From: Cladorhizidae sp. MBARI D1340-BT2
Taxonomy: Eukaryota; Porifera; Demospongiae; Poecilosclerida; Cladorhizidae
Assembly: GCA_028752905.1 (NCBI GenBank)
Contig: JAQNBH010000003.1
Coordinates: 39,244,472-39,308,471 of the forward strand
DNA length: 64,000 nucleotides
Direction of reading: 5' to 3'
Under the pieces are notes generated by a model. The model saw only the letters and a list, made by a program, of their open reading frames with translations, did not search any database and had not been told where the DNA came from. Within the stretch, counting starts at the first letter, position 1, and every line of letters starts with the position of its first letter. Positions 1 to 14,766 of this stretch are shown here, piece after piece. The translations under genes were made by a program, and so were the position numbers.

Positions 1-1391
1 TAGCATGGTTATATACTTAGCATGGTTATATACCTAGCATGGTTATATACCTAGCATGGTTATATACCTAGCATGGTTATACACCTAGCATGGTTATACA
101 CCTAGCATGGTTATATACCTAGCATGGTCATACACCTAGCATGGTTATATACTTAGCATGGTTATATACCTAGCATGGTTATATACCTAGCATGGTTATA
201 TACCTAGCATGGTTATACACCTAGCATGGTTATACAATTAGCATGGTTATACACCTAGCATGGTTATATACCTAGCATAGTTATACACCTAGCATGGTTA
301 TACACCTTGCATGGTTATATACCTAGCATGGTTATATACCTAGCATGGTTATATACCTAGCATGGTTATATACCTAGCATAGTTATACACCTAGCATGAT
401 TATACAATTAGCATGGTTATATACCTAGCATGGTTATATACCTAGCATAGTTATACACCTAGCATGGTTATACACCTAGCATGGTTATATACCTAGCATG
501 GTTATACACCTAGCTAGGTTATACACCTAGCATGGTTATATACCTAGCATAGTTATACACCTAGCATGGTTATACACCTAGCATGGTTATATACCTAGCA
601 TGGTTATATACCTAGCATGGTTATATACCTAGCATGGTTTTATACCTAGCATGGTTATATACCTAACATGGTTATACACCTAGCATTGTTTTATACCTAG
701 CATAGTTATACACCTAGCATGGTTATATACCTAGCATGGTTATATACCTAGCATGGTTATATACCTAACATGGTTATACACCTAGCATGGTTATATACCT
801 AGCATGGTTATATACCTAGCATGGTTATATACCTAGCAAGGTTATATAACTAGCATAGTTATACACCTAGCATGGTTATACACCTAGCATGGTTATACAC
901 CTAGCATGGTTATACACCTAGCATGGTTATACACCTAGCATGGTTAAATACCTAGCATGGTTAATCACCTAGCATGGTTATATACCTAGCATGGTTATAC
1001 ACCTAACATTGTTATATACCTAGCATGGTTATATACCTAGCATGGTTATACACCTAGCATGGTTATATACCTAGCATAGTTATAAACCTAGCATGGTTAT
1101 ACACCTAGCATGGTTATATACCTAGCATGGTTATAATCCTAGCATGGTTATATACCTAGCATGGTTATATACCTAGCATAGTTATACACCTAGCATGGTT
1201 ATACAATTAGCATGGATATACACCTAGCATGGTTATATACCTAGCATAGTTATAATACTAGCATGGTTATACACCTAGCATGGTTATACACCTAGCATGG
1301 TTATACACCTAGCATGGTTATATACCTAGCATGGTTATACACCTAGCATGGTTATATACCTAGCATGGTTATATACCTAGCATGGTTATAT

Positions 1392-4300
1392 ACCTAGAAT
1401 GGTTATATACCTAGCATTGTTATACACCTAGCAAGGTTATACAATTAGCATGGTTATACACCTAGCATGGTTATATACCTAGCATAGTTATAATACTAGC
1501 ATGGTTATACACCTAGCATGGTTATATACCTAGCATGGTTATATACCTAGCATGGTTATATACCTAGCATGGTTATACACCTAGCATGGTTATATACCTA
1601 GCATGGTTATATACCTAGCATGGTTATATACCTAGCATGGTTATATATGTAGCATAGTTATACACCTAGCATGGTTATACAATTAGCATGGTTATACACC
1701 TAGCATGGTTATATACCTAGCATAGTTATACACCTAGCATCGTTATACACCTAGCATGGTTATATGCCTAGCATGGTTATACACCTAGCATGGTTATATA
1801 CCTAGCATGGTTATACACCTAGCATGGTTATATACCTAACATGGTTATATACCTAGCATGGTTATACACCTAGCATGGTTATATACCTAGCATGGTTATA
1901 CACCTAGCATGGTTATATACCTAGCATGGTTATATACCTAGCATGGTTATATACCTAGCATGGTTATATACCTAGCATAGTTATACACCTAGCATGGTTA
2001 TACAATTAGCATGGTTATACACCTAGCTTGGTTATATACCTAGCATAGTTATATACCTAGCATGGATATACACCTAGCATGGTTATATACCTAGCATGGT
2101 TATATACCTAGCATGGTTATATACCTAGCATAGTTATACACCTAGCATGGTTATACAATTAGCATGGTTATACACCTAGCTTGGTTATATACCTAGCATA
2201 GTTAGACACCTAGCATGGTTATACACCTAGCATGGTTATATACCTAGCATGGTTATATACCTAGCATGGTTATATACCTAGCATGGTTTTATACCTAGCA
2301 TGGTTATATACCTAACATGGTTATACACCTAGCATTGTTTTATACCTAGCATAGTTATACACCTAGCATGGTTATATACCTAGCATGGTTATATACCTAG
2401 CATGGTTATATACCTAACATGGTTATACACCTAGCATGGTTATATACCTAGCATGGTTATATACCTAGCATGGTTATATACCTAGCAAGGTTATATAACT
2501 AGCATAGTTATACACCTAGCATGGTTATACACCTAGCATTGTTATACACCTAGCATGGTTATACACCTAGCATGGTTATACACCTAGCATGGTTAAATAC
2601 CTAGCATGGTTAATCACCTAGCATGGTTATATACCTAGCATGGTTATACACCTAACATTGTTATATACCTAGCATGGTTATATACCTAGCATGGTTATAC
2701 ACCTAGCATGGTTATATACCTAGCATAGTTATAAACCTAGCATGGTTATACACCTAGCATGGTTATATACCTAGCATGGTTATAATCCTAGCATGGTTAT
2801 ATACCTAGCATGGTTATATACCTAGCATAGTTATACACCTAGCATGGTTATACAATTAGCATGGATATACACCTAGCATGGTTATATACCTAGCATAGTT
2901 ATAATACTAGCATGGTTATACACCTAGCATGGTTATACACCTAGCATGGTTATACACCTAGCATGGTTATATACCTAGCATGGTTATACACCTAGCATGG
3001 TTATATACCTAGCATGGTTATATACCTAGCATGGTTATATACCTAGAATGGTTATATACCTAGCATTGTTATACACCTAGCAAGGTTATACAATTAGCAT
3101 GGTTATACACCTAGCATGGTTATATACCTAGCATAGTTATAATACTAGCATGGTTATACACCTAGCATGGTTATATACCTAGCATGGTTATATACCTAGC
3201 ATGGTTATATACCTAGCATGGTTATACACCTAGCATGGTTATATACCTAGCATGGTTATATACCTAGCATGGTTATATACCTAGCATGGTTATATATGTA
3301 GCATAGTTATACACCTAGCATGGTTATACAATTAGCATGGTTATACACCTAGCATGGTTATATACCTAGCATAGTTATACACCTAGCATCGTTATACACC
3401 TAGCATGGTTATATGCCTAGCATGGTTATACACCTAGCATGGTTATATACCTAGCATGGTTATACACCTAGCATGGTTATATACCTAACATGGTTATATA
3501 CCTAGCATGGTTATACACCTAGCATGGTTATATACCTAGCATGGTTATACACCTAGCATGGTTATATACCTAGCATGGTTATATACCTAGCATGGTTATA
3601 TACCTAGCATGGTTATATACCTAGCATAGTTATACACCTAGCATGGTTATACAATTAGCATGGTTATACACCTAGCTTGGTTATATACCTAGCATAGTTA
3701 TATACCTAGCATGGATATACACCTAGCATGGTTATATACCTAGCATGGTTATATACCTAGCATGGTTATATACCTTACATGGTTATATACCTTGCATAGT
3801 TATACACCTAGCATGGATATACAATTAGCATGGTTATACACCTAGCATGGTTATATACCTAGCATAGTTATACACTTAGCATGGTTATACACCTAGCATG
3901 GTTATATACCTAGCATGGTTATATACCTAGCATGATTATATACCTAGCATGGTTATATATCTAGCATAGTTATACACCTAGCATGGTTATATAATTAGCA
4001 TGGTTATACACCTAGCATGGTTATATACCTAGCATAGTTATAATACTAGCATGGTTATACACCTAGCATGGTTATACACCTAGCATGGTTATACACCTAG
4101 CATGGTTATATACCTAGCATGGTTATACACCTAGCATGGTTATATACCTAGCATGGTTATATACCTAGCATGGTTATATACCTAGCATGGTTATATACCT
4201 AGCAAGGTTATATAACTAGCATAGTTATACACCTAGCATGGTTATACACCTAGCATGGTTATACACCTAGCATGGTTATACACCTAGCATGGTTATACAC

Positions 4301-7300
4301 CTAGCATGGTTAAATACCTAGCATGGTTAATCACCTAGCATGGTTATATACCTAGCATGGTTATACACCTAACATTGTTATATACCTAGCATGGTTATAT
4401 ACCTAGCATGGTTATACACCTAGCATGGTTATATACCTAGCATAGTTATAAACCTAGCATGGTTATACACCTAGCATGGTTATATACCTAGCATGGTTAT
4501 AATCCTAGCATGGTTATATACCTAGCATGGTTATATACCTAGCATAGTTATACACCTAGCATGGTTATACAATTAGCATGGATATACACCTAGCATGGTT
4601 ATATACCTAGCATAGTTATAATACTAGCATGGTTATACACCTAGCATGGTTATACACCTAGCATGGTTATACACCTAGCATGGTTATATACCTAGCATGG
4701 TTATACACCTAGCATGGTTATATACCTAGCATGGTTATATACCTAGCATGGTTATATACCTAGAATGGTTATATACCTAGCATTGTTATACACCTAGCAA
4801 GGTTATACAATTAGCATGGTTATACACCTAGCATGGTTATATACCTAGCATAGTTATAATACTAGCATGGTTATACACCTAGCATGGTTATATACCTAGC
4901 ATGGTTATATACCTAGCATGGTTATATACCTAGCATGGTTATACACCTAGCATGGTTATATACCTAGCATGGTTATATACCTAGCATGGTTATATACCTA
5001 GCATGGTTATATATGTAGCATAGTTATACACCTAGCATGGTTATACAATTAGCATGGTTATACACCTAGCATGGTTATATACCTAGCATAGTTATACACC
5101 TAGCATCGTTATACACCTAGCATGGTTATATGCCTAGCATGGTTATACACCTAGCATGGTTATATACCTAGCATGGTTATACACCTAGCATGGTTATATA
5201 CCTAACATGGTTATATACCTAGCATGGTTATACACCTAGCATGGTTATATACCTAGCATGGTTATACACCTAGCATGGTTATATACCTAGCATGGTTATA
5301 TACCTAGCATGGTTATATACCTAGCATGGTTATATACCTAGCATAGTTATACACCTAGCATGGTTATACAATTAGCATGGTTATACACCTAGCTTGGTTA
5401 TATACCTAGCATAGTTATATACCTAGCATGGATATACACCTAGCATGGTTATATACCTAGCATGGTTATATACCTAGCATGGTTATATACCTTACATGGT
5501 TATATACCTTGCATAGTTATACACCTAGCATGGATATACAATTAGCATGGTTATACACCTAGCATGGTTATATACCTAGCATAGTTATACACTTAGCATG
5601 GTTATACACCTAGCATGGTTATATACCTAGAATGGTTATATACCTAGCATGATTATATACCTAGCATGGTTATATACCTAGCATAGTTATACACCTAGCA
5701 TGGTTATATAATTAGCATGGTTATACACCTAGCATGGTTATATACCTAGCATAGTTATAATACTAGCATGGTTATACACCTAGCATGGTTATACACCTAG
5801 CATGGTTATACACCTAGCATGGTTATATACCTAGCATGGTTATACACCTAGCATGGTTATATACCTAGCATGGTTATATACCTAGCATGGTTATATACCT
5901 AGAATGGTTATATACCTAGCATAGTTATACACCTAGCAAGGTTATACAATTAGCATTACACCTAGCATGGTTATATACCTAGCATAGTTATAATACTAGC
6001 ATGGTTATACACCTAGCATGGTTATATACCTAGCATGGTTATATACCTAGCATGGTTATATACCTAGAATAGTTATACACCTAGCATGGTTATACAATTA
6101 GCATGGTTATACACCTAGCATGGTTATATACCTAGCATGGTTATATACCTAGCATGGTTATATACCTAGCATGGTTATATACCTAGCATAGTTATACACC
6201 TAGCATGGTTATACAATTAGATTGGTTATACACATAGCATGGTTATATACCTAGCATAGTTATACACCTAGCATGGTTATATGCCTAGCATGGTTATACA
6301 CCTAGCATGGTTATATACCTAGCATGATTATACACCTAGCATGGTTAGCCCTAGCCCTAGCCCTAGCATGGTTATATACCTAGCATGGTTATATACCTAG
6401 CATGATTATTTACCGAGCATGGTTATATACCTAGCATGGTTATACACCTAGCATGGTTATATACCTAGCATGGTTATATATCTAGCATGGTTATATACCT
6501 AGCATGGTTATATACCTAGCATAGTTATACACCTAGCATGGTTATACAATTAGCATGGTTATACACCTAGCATGGTTATATACCTAGCATAGTTATACAC
6601 CTAGCATGGTTATACACCTAGCATGGTTATATACCTAGCATGGTTATATACCTAGCATGGTTATATACCTAGCATGGTTATATACCTAGCATAGTTATAC
6701 ACCTAGCATGGTTATACAATTAGCATGGTTATACACCTAGCATGTTTATATACCTAGCATGGTTATACACCTAGCATGGTTATACACCTAGCATGGTTAT
6801 ATACCTAGCATGGTTATATACCTAGCATGGTTATACAATTAGCATGGTTATACACCTAGCATGGTTATATACCTAGCATAGTTATACACCTAGCTTGGTT
6901 GTACACCTAGCATGGTTATACACCTAGCATGGTTATATACCTAGCATGGTTATACACCTAGCTAGGTTATACACCTAGCATGGTTATATACCTAGCATAG
7001 TTATACACCTAGCATGGTTATACAATTAGCATGGTTATACACCTAGCTTGGTTATATACCTAGCATAGTTAGACACCTAGCATGGTTATACACCTAGCAT
7101 GGTTATATACCTAGCATGGTTATATACCTAGCATGGTTATATACCTAGCATGGTTTTATACCTAGCATGGTTATATACCTAACATGGTTATACACCTAGC
7201 ATTGTTTTATACCTAGCATAGTTATACACCTAGCATGGTTATATACCTAGCATGGTTATATACCTAGCATGGTTATATACCTAACATGGTTATACACCTA

Positions 7301-7431
7301 GCATGGTTATATACCTAGCATGGTTATATACCTAGCATGGTTATATACCTAGCAAGGTTATATAACTAGCATAGTTATACACCTAGCATGGTTATACACC
7401 TAGCATGGTTATACACCTAGCATGGTTATAC
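1392..7431 (+). repeat. 6,040-bp higher-order block, copy L1
   Basis: First copy of a direct tandem duplication. Every landmark checked reappears exactly 6,040 bp later: the GCAAGGTTATATAAC variant at 2485 and 4202 (again at 8525 and 10242), the 12-bp monomer at 5951 (11991), and the (CCCTAG)3 island at 6349 (12389). Upstream of about 1392 the two sequences stop matching, which sets the left limit to within a few bases. Inside the block, related sub-blocks are offset by 1,717 bp (2485 to 4202), and a further one by 1,649 bp from the sequence left of it (836 to 2485), both whole multiples of 17. This looks like repeated unequal exchange at several scales. Limits were set by eye. Confidence 0.85.
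6349..6366 (+). repeat. (CCCTAG)3 island in L1
   Basis: Three perfect CCCTAG hexamers replace the end of a monomer: TAGCATGGTTAG runs into the hexamers and then back to TAGCATGG. The hexamer could have arisen by slippage at the ACCTAGC monomer joint. It resembles the animal telomere repeat CCCTAA but differs at the sixth base in all three copies. Confidence 0.95.
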
Positions 7432-10400
7432 ACCTAGAATGGTTATATACCTAGCATTGTTATACACCTAGCAAGGTTATACAATTAGCATGGTTATACA
7501 CCTAGCATGGTTATATACCTAGCATAGTTATAATACTAGCATGGTTATACACCTAGCATGGTTATATACCTAGCATGGTTATATACCTAGCATGGTTATA
7601 TACCTAGCATGGTTATACACCTAGCATGGTTATATACCTAGCATGGTTATATACCTAGCATGGTTATATACCTAGCATGGTTATATATGTAGCATAGTTA
7701 TACACCTAGCATGGTTATACAATTAGCATGGTTATACACCTAGCATGGTTATATACCTAGCATAGTTATACACCTAGCATCGTTATACACCTAGCATGGT
7801 TATATGCCTAGCATGGTTATACACCTAGCATGGTTATATACCTAGCATGGTTATACACCTAGCATGGTTATATACCTAACATGGTTATATACCTAGCATG
7901 GTTATACACCTAGCATGGTTATATACCTAGCATGGTTATACACCTAGCATGGTTATATACCTAGCATGGTTATATACCTAGCATGGTTATATACCTAGCA
8001 TGGTTATATACCTAGCATAGTTATACACCTAGCATGGTTATACAATTAGCATGGTTATACACCTAGCTTGGTTATATACCTAGCATAGTTATATACCTAG
8101 CATGGATATACACCTAGCATGGTTATATACCTAGCATGGTTATATACCTAGCATGGTTATATACCTAGCATAGTTATACACCTAGCATGGTTATACAATT
8201 AGCATGGTTATACACCTAGCTTGGTTATATACCTAGCATAGTTAGACACCTAGCATGGTTATACACCTAGCATGGTTATATACCTAGCATGGTTATATAC
8301 CTAGCATGGTTATATACCTAGCATGGTTTTATACCTAGCATGGTTATATACCTAACATGGTTATACACCTAGCATTGTTTTATACCTAGCATAGTTATAC
8401 ACCTAGCATGGTTATATACCTAGCATGGTTATATACCTAGCATGGTTATATACCTAACATGGTTATACACCTAGCATGGTTATATACCTAGCATGGTTAT
8501 ATACCTAGCATGGTTATATACCTAGCAAGGTTATATAACTAGCATAGTTATACACCTAGCATGGTTATACACCTAGCATTGTTATACACCTAGCATGGTT
8601 ATACACCTAGCATGGTTATACACCTAGCATGGTTAAATACCTAGCATGGTTAATCACCTAGCATGGTTATATACCTAGCATGGTTATACACCTAACATTG
8701 TTATATACCTAGCATGGTTATATACCTAGCATGGTTATACACCTAGCATGGTTATATACCTAGCATAGTTATAAACCTAGCATGGTTATACACCTAGCAT
8801 GGTTATATACCTAGCATGGTTATAATCCTAGCATGGTTATATACCTAGCATGGTTATATACCTAGCATAGTTATACACCTAGCATGGTTATACAATTAGC
8901 ATGGATATACACCTAGCATGGTTATATACCTAGCATAGTTATAATACTAGCATGGTTATACACCTAGCATGGTTATACACCTAGCATGGTTATACACCTA
9001 GCATGGTTATATACCTAGCATGGTTATACACCTAGCATGGTTATATACCTAGCATGGTTATATACCTAGCATGGTTATATACCTAGAATGGTTATATACC
9101 TAGCATTGTTATACACCTAGCAAGGTTATACAATTAGCATGGTTATACACCTAGCATGGTTATATACCTAGCATAGTTATAATACTAGCATGGTTATACA
9201 CCTAGCATGGTTATATACCTAGCATGGTTATATACCTAGCATGGTTATATACCTAGCATGGTTATACACCTAGCATGGTTATATACCTAGCATGGTTATA
9301 TACCTAGCATGGTTATATACCTAGCATGGTTATATATGTAGCATAGTTATACACCTAGCATGGTTATACAATTAGCATGGTTATACACCTAGCATGGTTA
9401 TATACCTAGCATAGTTATACACCTAGCATCGTTATACACCTAGCATGGTTATATGCCTAGCATGGTTATACACCTAGCATGGTTATATACCTAGCATGGT
9501 TATACACCTAGCATGGTTATATACCTAACATGGTTATATACCTAGCATGGTTATACACCTAGCATGGTTATATACCTAGCATGGTTATACACCTAGCATG
9601 GTTATATACCTAGCATGGTTATATACCTAGCATGGTTATATACCTAGCATGGTTATATACCTAGCATAGTTATACACCTAGCATGGTTATACAATTAGCA
9701 TGGTTATACACCTAGCTTGGTTATATACCTAGCATAGTTATATACCTAGCATGGATATACACCTAGCATGGTTATATACCTAGCATGGTTATATACCTAG
9801 CATGGTTATATACCTTACATGGTTATATACCTTGCATAGTTATACACCTAGCATGGATATACAATTAGCATGGTTATACACCTAGCATGGTTATATACCT
9901 AGCATAGTTATACACTTAGCATGGTTATACACCTAGCATGGTTATATACCTAGCATGGTTATATACCTAGCATGATTATATACCTAGCATGGTTATATAT
10001 CTAGCATAGTTATACACCTAGCATGGTTATATAATTAGCATGGTTATACACCTAGCATGGTTATATACCTAGCATAGTTATAATACTAGCATGGTTATAC
10101 ACCTAGCATGGTTATACACCTAGCATGGTTATACACCTAGCATGGTTATATACCTAGCATGGTTATACACCTAGCATGGTTATATACCTAGCATGGTTAT
10201 ATACCTAGCATGGTTATATACCTAGCATGGTTATATACCTAGCAAGGTTATATAACTAGCATAGTTATACACCTAGCATGGTTATACACCTAGCATGGTT
10301 ATACACCTAGCATGGTTATACACCTAGCATGGTTATACACCTAGCATGGTTAAATACCTAGCATGGTTAATCACCTAGCATGGTTATATACCTAGCATGG

Positions 10401-13400
10401 TTATACACCTAACATTGTTATATACCTAGCATGGTTATATACCTAGCATGGTTATACACCTAGCATGGTTATATACCTAGCATAGTTATAAACCTAGCAT
10501 GGTTATACACCTAGCATGGTTATATACCTAGCATGGTTATAATCCTAGCATGGTTATATACCTAGCATGGTTATATACCTAGCATAGTTATACACCTAGC
10601 ATGGTTATACAATTAGCATGGATATACACCTAGCATGGTTATATACCTAGCATAGTTATAATACTAGCATGGTTATACACCTAGCATGGTTATACACCTA
10701 GCATGGTTATACACCTAGCATGGTTATATACCTAGCATGGTTATACACCTAGCATGGTTATATACCTAGCATGGTTATATACCTAGCATGGTTATATACC
10801 TAGAATGGTTATATACCTAGCATTGTTATACACCTAGCAAGGTTATACAATTAGCATGGTTATACACCTAGCATGGTTATATACCTAGCATAGTTATAAT
10901 ACTAGCATGGTTATACACCTAGCATGGTTATATACCTAGCATGGTTATATACCTAGCATGGTTATATACCTAGCATGGTTATACACCTAGCATGGTTATA
11001 TACCTAGCATGGTTATATACCTAGCATGGTTATATACCTAGCATGGTTATATATGTAGCATAGTTATACACCTAGCATGGTTATACAATTAGCATGGTTA
11101 TACACCTAGCATGGTTATATACCTAGCATAGTTATACACCTAGCATCGTTATACACCTAGCATGGTTATATGCCTAGCATGGTTATACACCTAGCATGGT
11201 TATATACCTAGCATGGTTATACACCTAGCATGGTTATATACCTAACATGGTTATATACCTAGCATGGTTATACACCTAGCATGGTTATATACCTAGCATG
11301 GTTATACACCTAGCATGGTTATATACCTAGCATGGTTATATACCTAGCATGGTTATATACCTAGCATGGTTATATACCTAGCATAGTTATACACCTAGCA
11401 TGGTTATACAATTAGCATGGTTATACACCTAGCTTGGTTATATACCTAGCATAGTTATATACCTAGCATGGATATACACCTAGCATGGTTATATACCTAG
11501 CATGGTTATATACCTAGCATGGTTATATACCTTACATGGTTATATACCTTGCATAGTTATACACCTAGCATGGATATACAATTAGCATGGTTATACACCT
11601 AGCATGGTTATATACCTAGCATAGTTATACACTTAGCATGGTTATACACCTAGCATGGTTATATACCTAGAATGGTTATATACCTAGCATGATTATATAC
11701 CTAGCATGGTTATATACCTAGCATAGTTATACACCTAGCATGGTTATATAATTAGCATGGTTATACACCTAGCATGGTTATATACCTAGCATAGTTATAA
11801 TACTAGCATGGTTATACACCTAGCATGGTTATACACCTAGCATGGTTATACACCTAGCATGGTTATATACCTAGCATGGTTATACACCTAGCATGGTTAT
11901 ATACCTAGCATGGTTATATACCTAGCATGGTTATATACCTAGAATGGTTATATACCTAGCATAGTTATACACCTAGCAAGGTTATACAATTAGCATTACA
12001 CCTAGCATGGTTATATACCTAGCATAGTTATAATACTAGCATGGTTATACACCTAGCATGGTTATATACCTAGCATGGTTATATACCTAGCATGGTTATA
12101 TACCTAGAATAGTTATACACCTAGCATGGTTATACAATTAGCATGGTTATACACCTAGCATGGTTATATACCTAGCATGGTTATATACCTAGCATGGTTA
12201 TATACCTAGCATGGTTATATACCTAGCATAGTTATACACCTAGCATGGTTATACAATTAGATTGGTTATACACATAGCATGGTTATATACCTAGCATAGT
12301 TATACACCTAGCATGGTTATATGCCTAGCATGGTTATACACCTAGCATGGTTATATACCTAGCATGATTATACACCTAGCATGGTTAGCCCTAGCCCTAG
12401 CCCTAGCATGGTTATATACCTAGCATGGTTATATACCTAGCATGATTATTTACCGAGCATGGTTATATACCTAGCATGGTTATACACCTAGCATGGTTAT
12501 ATACCTAGCATGGTTATATATCTAGCATGGTTATATACCTAGCATGGTTATATACCTAGCATAGTTATACACCTAGCATGGTTATACAATTAGCATGGTT
12601 ATACACCTAGCATGGTTATATACCTAGCATAGTTATACACCTAGCATGGTTATACACCTAGCATGGTTATATACCTAGCATGGTTATATACCTAGCATGG
12701 TTATATACCTAGCATGGTTATATACCTAGCATAGTTATACACCTAGCATGGTTATACAATTAGCATGGTTATACACCTAGCATGTTTATATACCTAGCAT
12801 GGTTATACACCTAGCATGGTTATACACCTAGCATGGTTATATACCTAGCATGGTTATATACCTAGCATGGTTATACAATTAGCATGGTTATACACCTAGC
12901 ATGGTTATATACCTAGCATAGTTATACACCTAGCTTGGTTGTACACCTAGCATGGTTATACACCTAGCATGGTTATATACCTAGCATGGTTATACACCTA
13001 GCTAGGTTATACACCTAGCATGGTTATATACCTAGCATAGTTATACACCTAGCATGGTTATACAATTAGCATGGTTATACACCTAGCTTGGTTATATACC
13101 TAGCATAGTTAGACACCTAGCATGGTTATACACCTAGCATGGTTATATACCTAGCATGGTTATATACCTAGCATGGTTATATACCTAGCATGGTTTTATA
13201 CCTAGCATGGTTATATACCTAACATGGTTATACACCTAGCATTGTTTTATACCTAGCATAGTTATACACCTAGCATGGTTATATACCTAGCATGGTTATA
13301 TACCTAGCATGGTTATATACCTAACATGGTTATACACCTAGCATGGTTATATACCTAGCATGGTTATATACCTAGCATGGTTATATACCTAGCAAGGTTA

Positions 13401-13471
13401 TATAACTAGCATAGTTATACACCTAGCATGGTTATACACCTAGCATGGTTATACACCTAGCATGGTTATAC
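7432..13471 (+). repeat. 6,040-bp higher-order block, copy L2
   Basis: Second copy of the 6,040-bp block. No difference from L1 was seen at the positions compared by eye, so the duplication looks recent or homogenised. The joint near 7431/7432 is visible: sequence related to 4202-4280 runs up to CACCTAG and then switches to AATGGTTATATAC, which is the sequence starting at about 1398. After about 13471 the array continues instead with sequence related to 10322 onward (offset 3,150 bp), so a third full 6,040-bp copy does not follow. Confidence 0.85.
12389..12406 (+). repeat. (CCCTAG)3 island in L2
   Basis: Exact counterpart, 6,040 bp downstream, of the island at 6349, with the same flanking monomers, including the nearby TTTACCGAGC variant. 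Confidence 0.95.
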
Positions 13472-14604
13472 ACCTAGCATGGTTATACACCTAGCATGGT
13501 TAAATACCTAGCATGGTTAATCACCTAGCATGGTTATATACCTAGCATGGTTATACACCTAACATTGTTATATACCTAGCATGGTTATATACCTAGCATG
13601 GTTATACACCTAGCATGGTTATATACCTAGCATAGTTATAAACCTAGCATGGTTATACACCTAGCATGGTTATATACCTAGCATGGTTATAATCCTAGCA
13701 TGGTTATATACCTAGCATGGTTATATACCTAGCATAGTTATACACCTAGCATGGTTATACAATTAGCATGGATATACACCTAGCATGGTTATATACCTAG
13801 CATAGTTATAATACTAGCATGGTTATACACCTAGCATGGTTATACACCTAGCATGGTTATACACCTAGCATGGTTATATACCTAGCATGGTTATACACCT
13901 AGCATGGTTATATACCTAGCATGGTTATATACCTAGCATGGTTATATACCTAGAATGGTTATATACCTAGCATTGTTATACACCTAGCAAGGTTATACAA
14001 TTAGCATGGTTATACACCTAGCATGGTTATATACCTAGCATAGTTATAATACTAGCATGGTTATACACCTAGCATGGTTATATACCTAGCATGGTTATAT
14101 ACCTAGCATGGTTATATACCTAGCATGGTTATACACCTAGCATGGTTATATACCTAGCATGGTTATATACCTAGCATGGTTATATACCTAGCATGGTTAT
14201 ATATGTAGCATAGTTATACACCTAGCATGGTTATACAATTAGCATGGTTATACACCTAGCATGGTTATATACCTAGCATAGTTATACACCTAGCATCGTT
14301 ATACACCTAGCATGGTTATATGCCTAGCATGGTTATACACCTAGCATGGTTATATACCTAGCATGGTTATACACCTAGCATGGTTATATACCTAACATGG
14401 TTATATACCTAGCATGGTTATACACCTAGCATGGTTATATACCTAGCATGGTTATACACCTAGCATGGTTATATACCTAGCATGGTTATATACCTAGCAT
14501 GGTTATATACCTAGCATGGTTATATACCTAGCATAGTTATACACCTAGCATGGTTATACAATTAGCATGGTTATACACCTAGCTTGGTTATATACCTAGC
14601 ATAG

Positions 14605-14608
14605 TTAT
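14605..14608 (+). repeat. Target-site duplication TTAT, left copy
   Basis: TTAT lies directly outside the CCCTTTAAAT terminus. It belongs to a satellite monomer TAGCATAGTTATATACC that is split by the insertion. Uninserted copies of this monomer in the same context (TTAT at 3698, 5415 and 11455) also read TTAT, so the target was TTAT before insertion. Confidence 0.93.
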
Positions 14609-14618
14609 CCCTTTAAAT
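14609..14618 (+). repeat. piggyBac left terminal inverted repeat
   Basis: CCCTTTAAAT, matched exactly by the reverse complement of 17072-17081. Beyond these 10 bases the two ends share only scattered matches until the inner palindromes. Confidence 0.9.
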
Positions 14619-14641
14619 CCCGTTATAAATTCGAGCATTTT

Positions 14642-14656
14642 GGGTCAAAAAGACCC
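14642..14656. repeat. Subterminal palindrome, transposase 3' end side
   Basis: GGGTCAAAAAGACCC, a 5-bp stem around a 5-base A run, starting 33 bp inside the left end. It matches the palindrome near the right end, but the spacing to the tip differs (33 bp here, 18 bp there). Subterminal motifs of this kind are plausible transposase-binding sites; that role is inference. Confidence 0.75.
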
Positions 14657-14705
14657 GTATACAAAAATTCATTTATTTCTCCAAAATTTTCAATTAAACT
14701 TATGC

Positions 14706-14711
14706 TTTATT
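14706..14711 (-). terminator. Poly(A) signal AATAAA for the transposase
   Basis: TTTATT on the plus strand reads AATAAA on the minus strand, about 55 bp past the TAG stop. A second AATAAA lies at 14672-14677. Either could direct 3' end formation inside the element. Confidence 0.55.
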
Positions 14712-14766
14712 TTGACACTGTGTAAGCATACATCACATTTGATGATATAATAATGAAAATAACATG

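Larger units (their letters stand above)
1..14608 (+). repeat. 17-bp satellite array, left segment
   Basis: Uninterrupted head-to-tail copies of a 17-bp unit, consensus TAGCATGGTTATATACC, with frequent forms ending TACACC, TACAATT or AATAC and frequent CATAG in place of CATGG. The consensus is about 35% G+C and contains no CpG. Nearly all length changes are whole monomers; exceptions include a 12-bp monomer (TAGCATTACACC) at 5951 and 11991 and the (CCCTAG)3 islands. This segment is marked by variants not seen in the right half: GTTAATCACC straight after the GGTTAAATACC monomer (for example near 962, 2611, 4327 and 13517) and CCTTACATGG (near 3775, 5494, 9815 and 11534). The array runs off the left edge, so its true start is outside the window. 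No gene, promoter or RNA is seen in it. Confidence 0.98.

Noticed and set aside
6349..6366. Interstitial telomere repeat
   Set aside because: The hexamer is CCCTAG in all copies, not CCCTAA, with just three units, and could have arisen from the ACCTAGC monomer joint. Kept only as a telomere-like island.
1..14608. CRISPR-like repeat array
   Set aside because: The 17-bp units abut directly with no spacers, the unit is too short for a CRISPR repeat, and the transposase is of eukaryotic type.
14630..14650. CENP-B box-like sequence TTCGAGCATTTTGGG
   Set aside because: It does not fit the essential positions of the box, and it lies in the transposon, not in the satellite. The satellite consensus has no CpG and cannot hold such a box.
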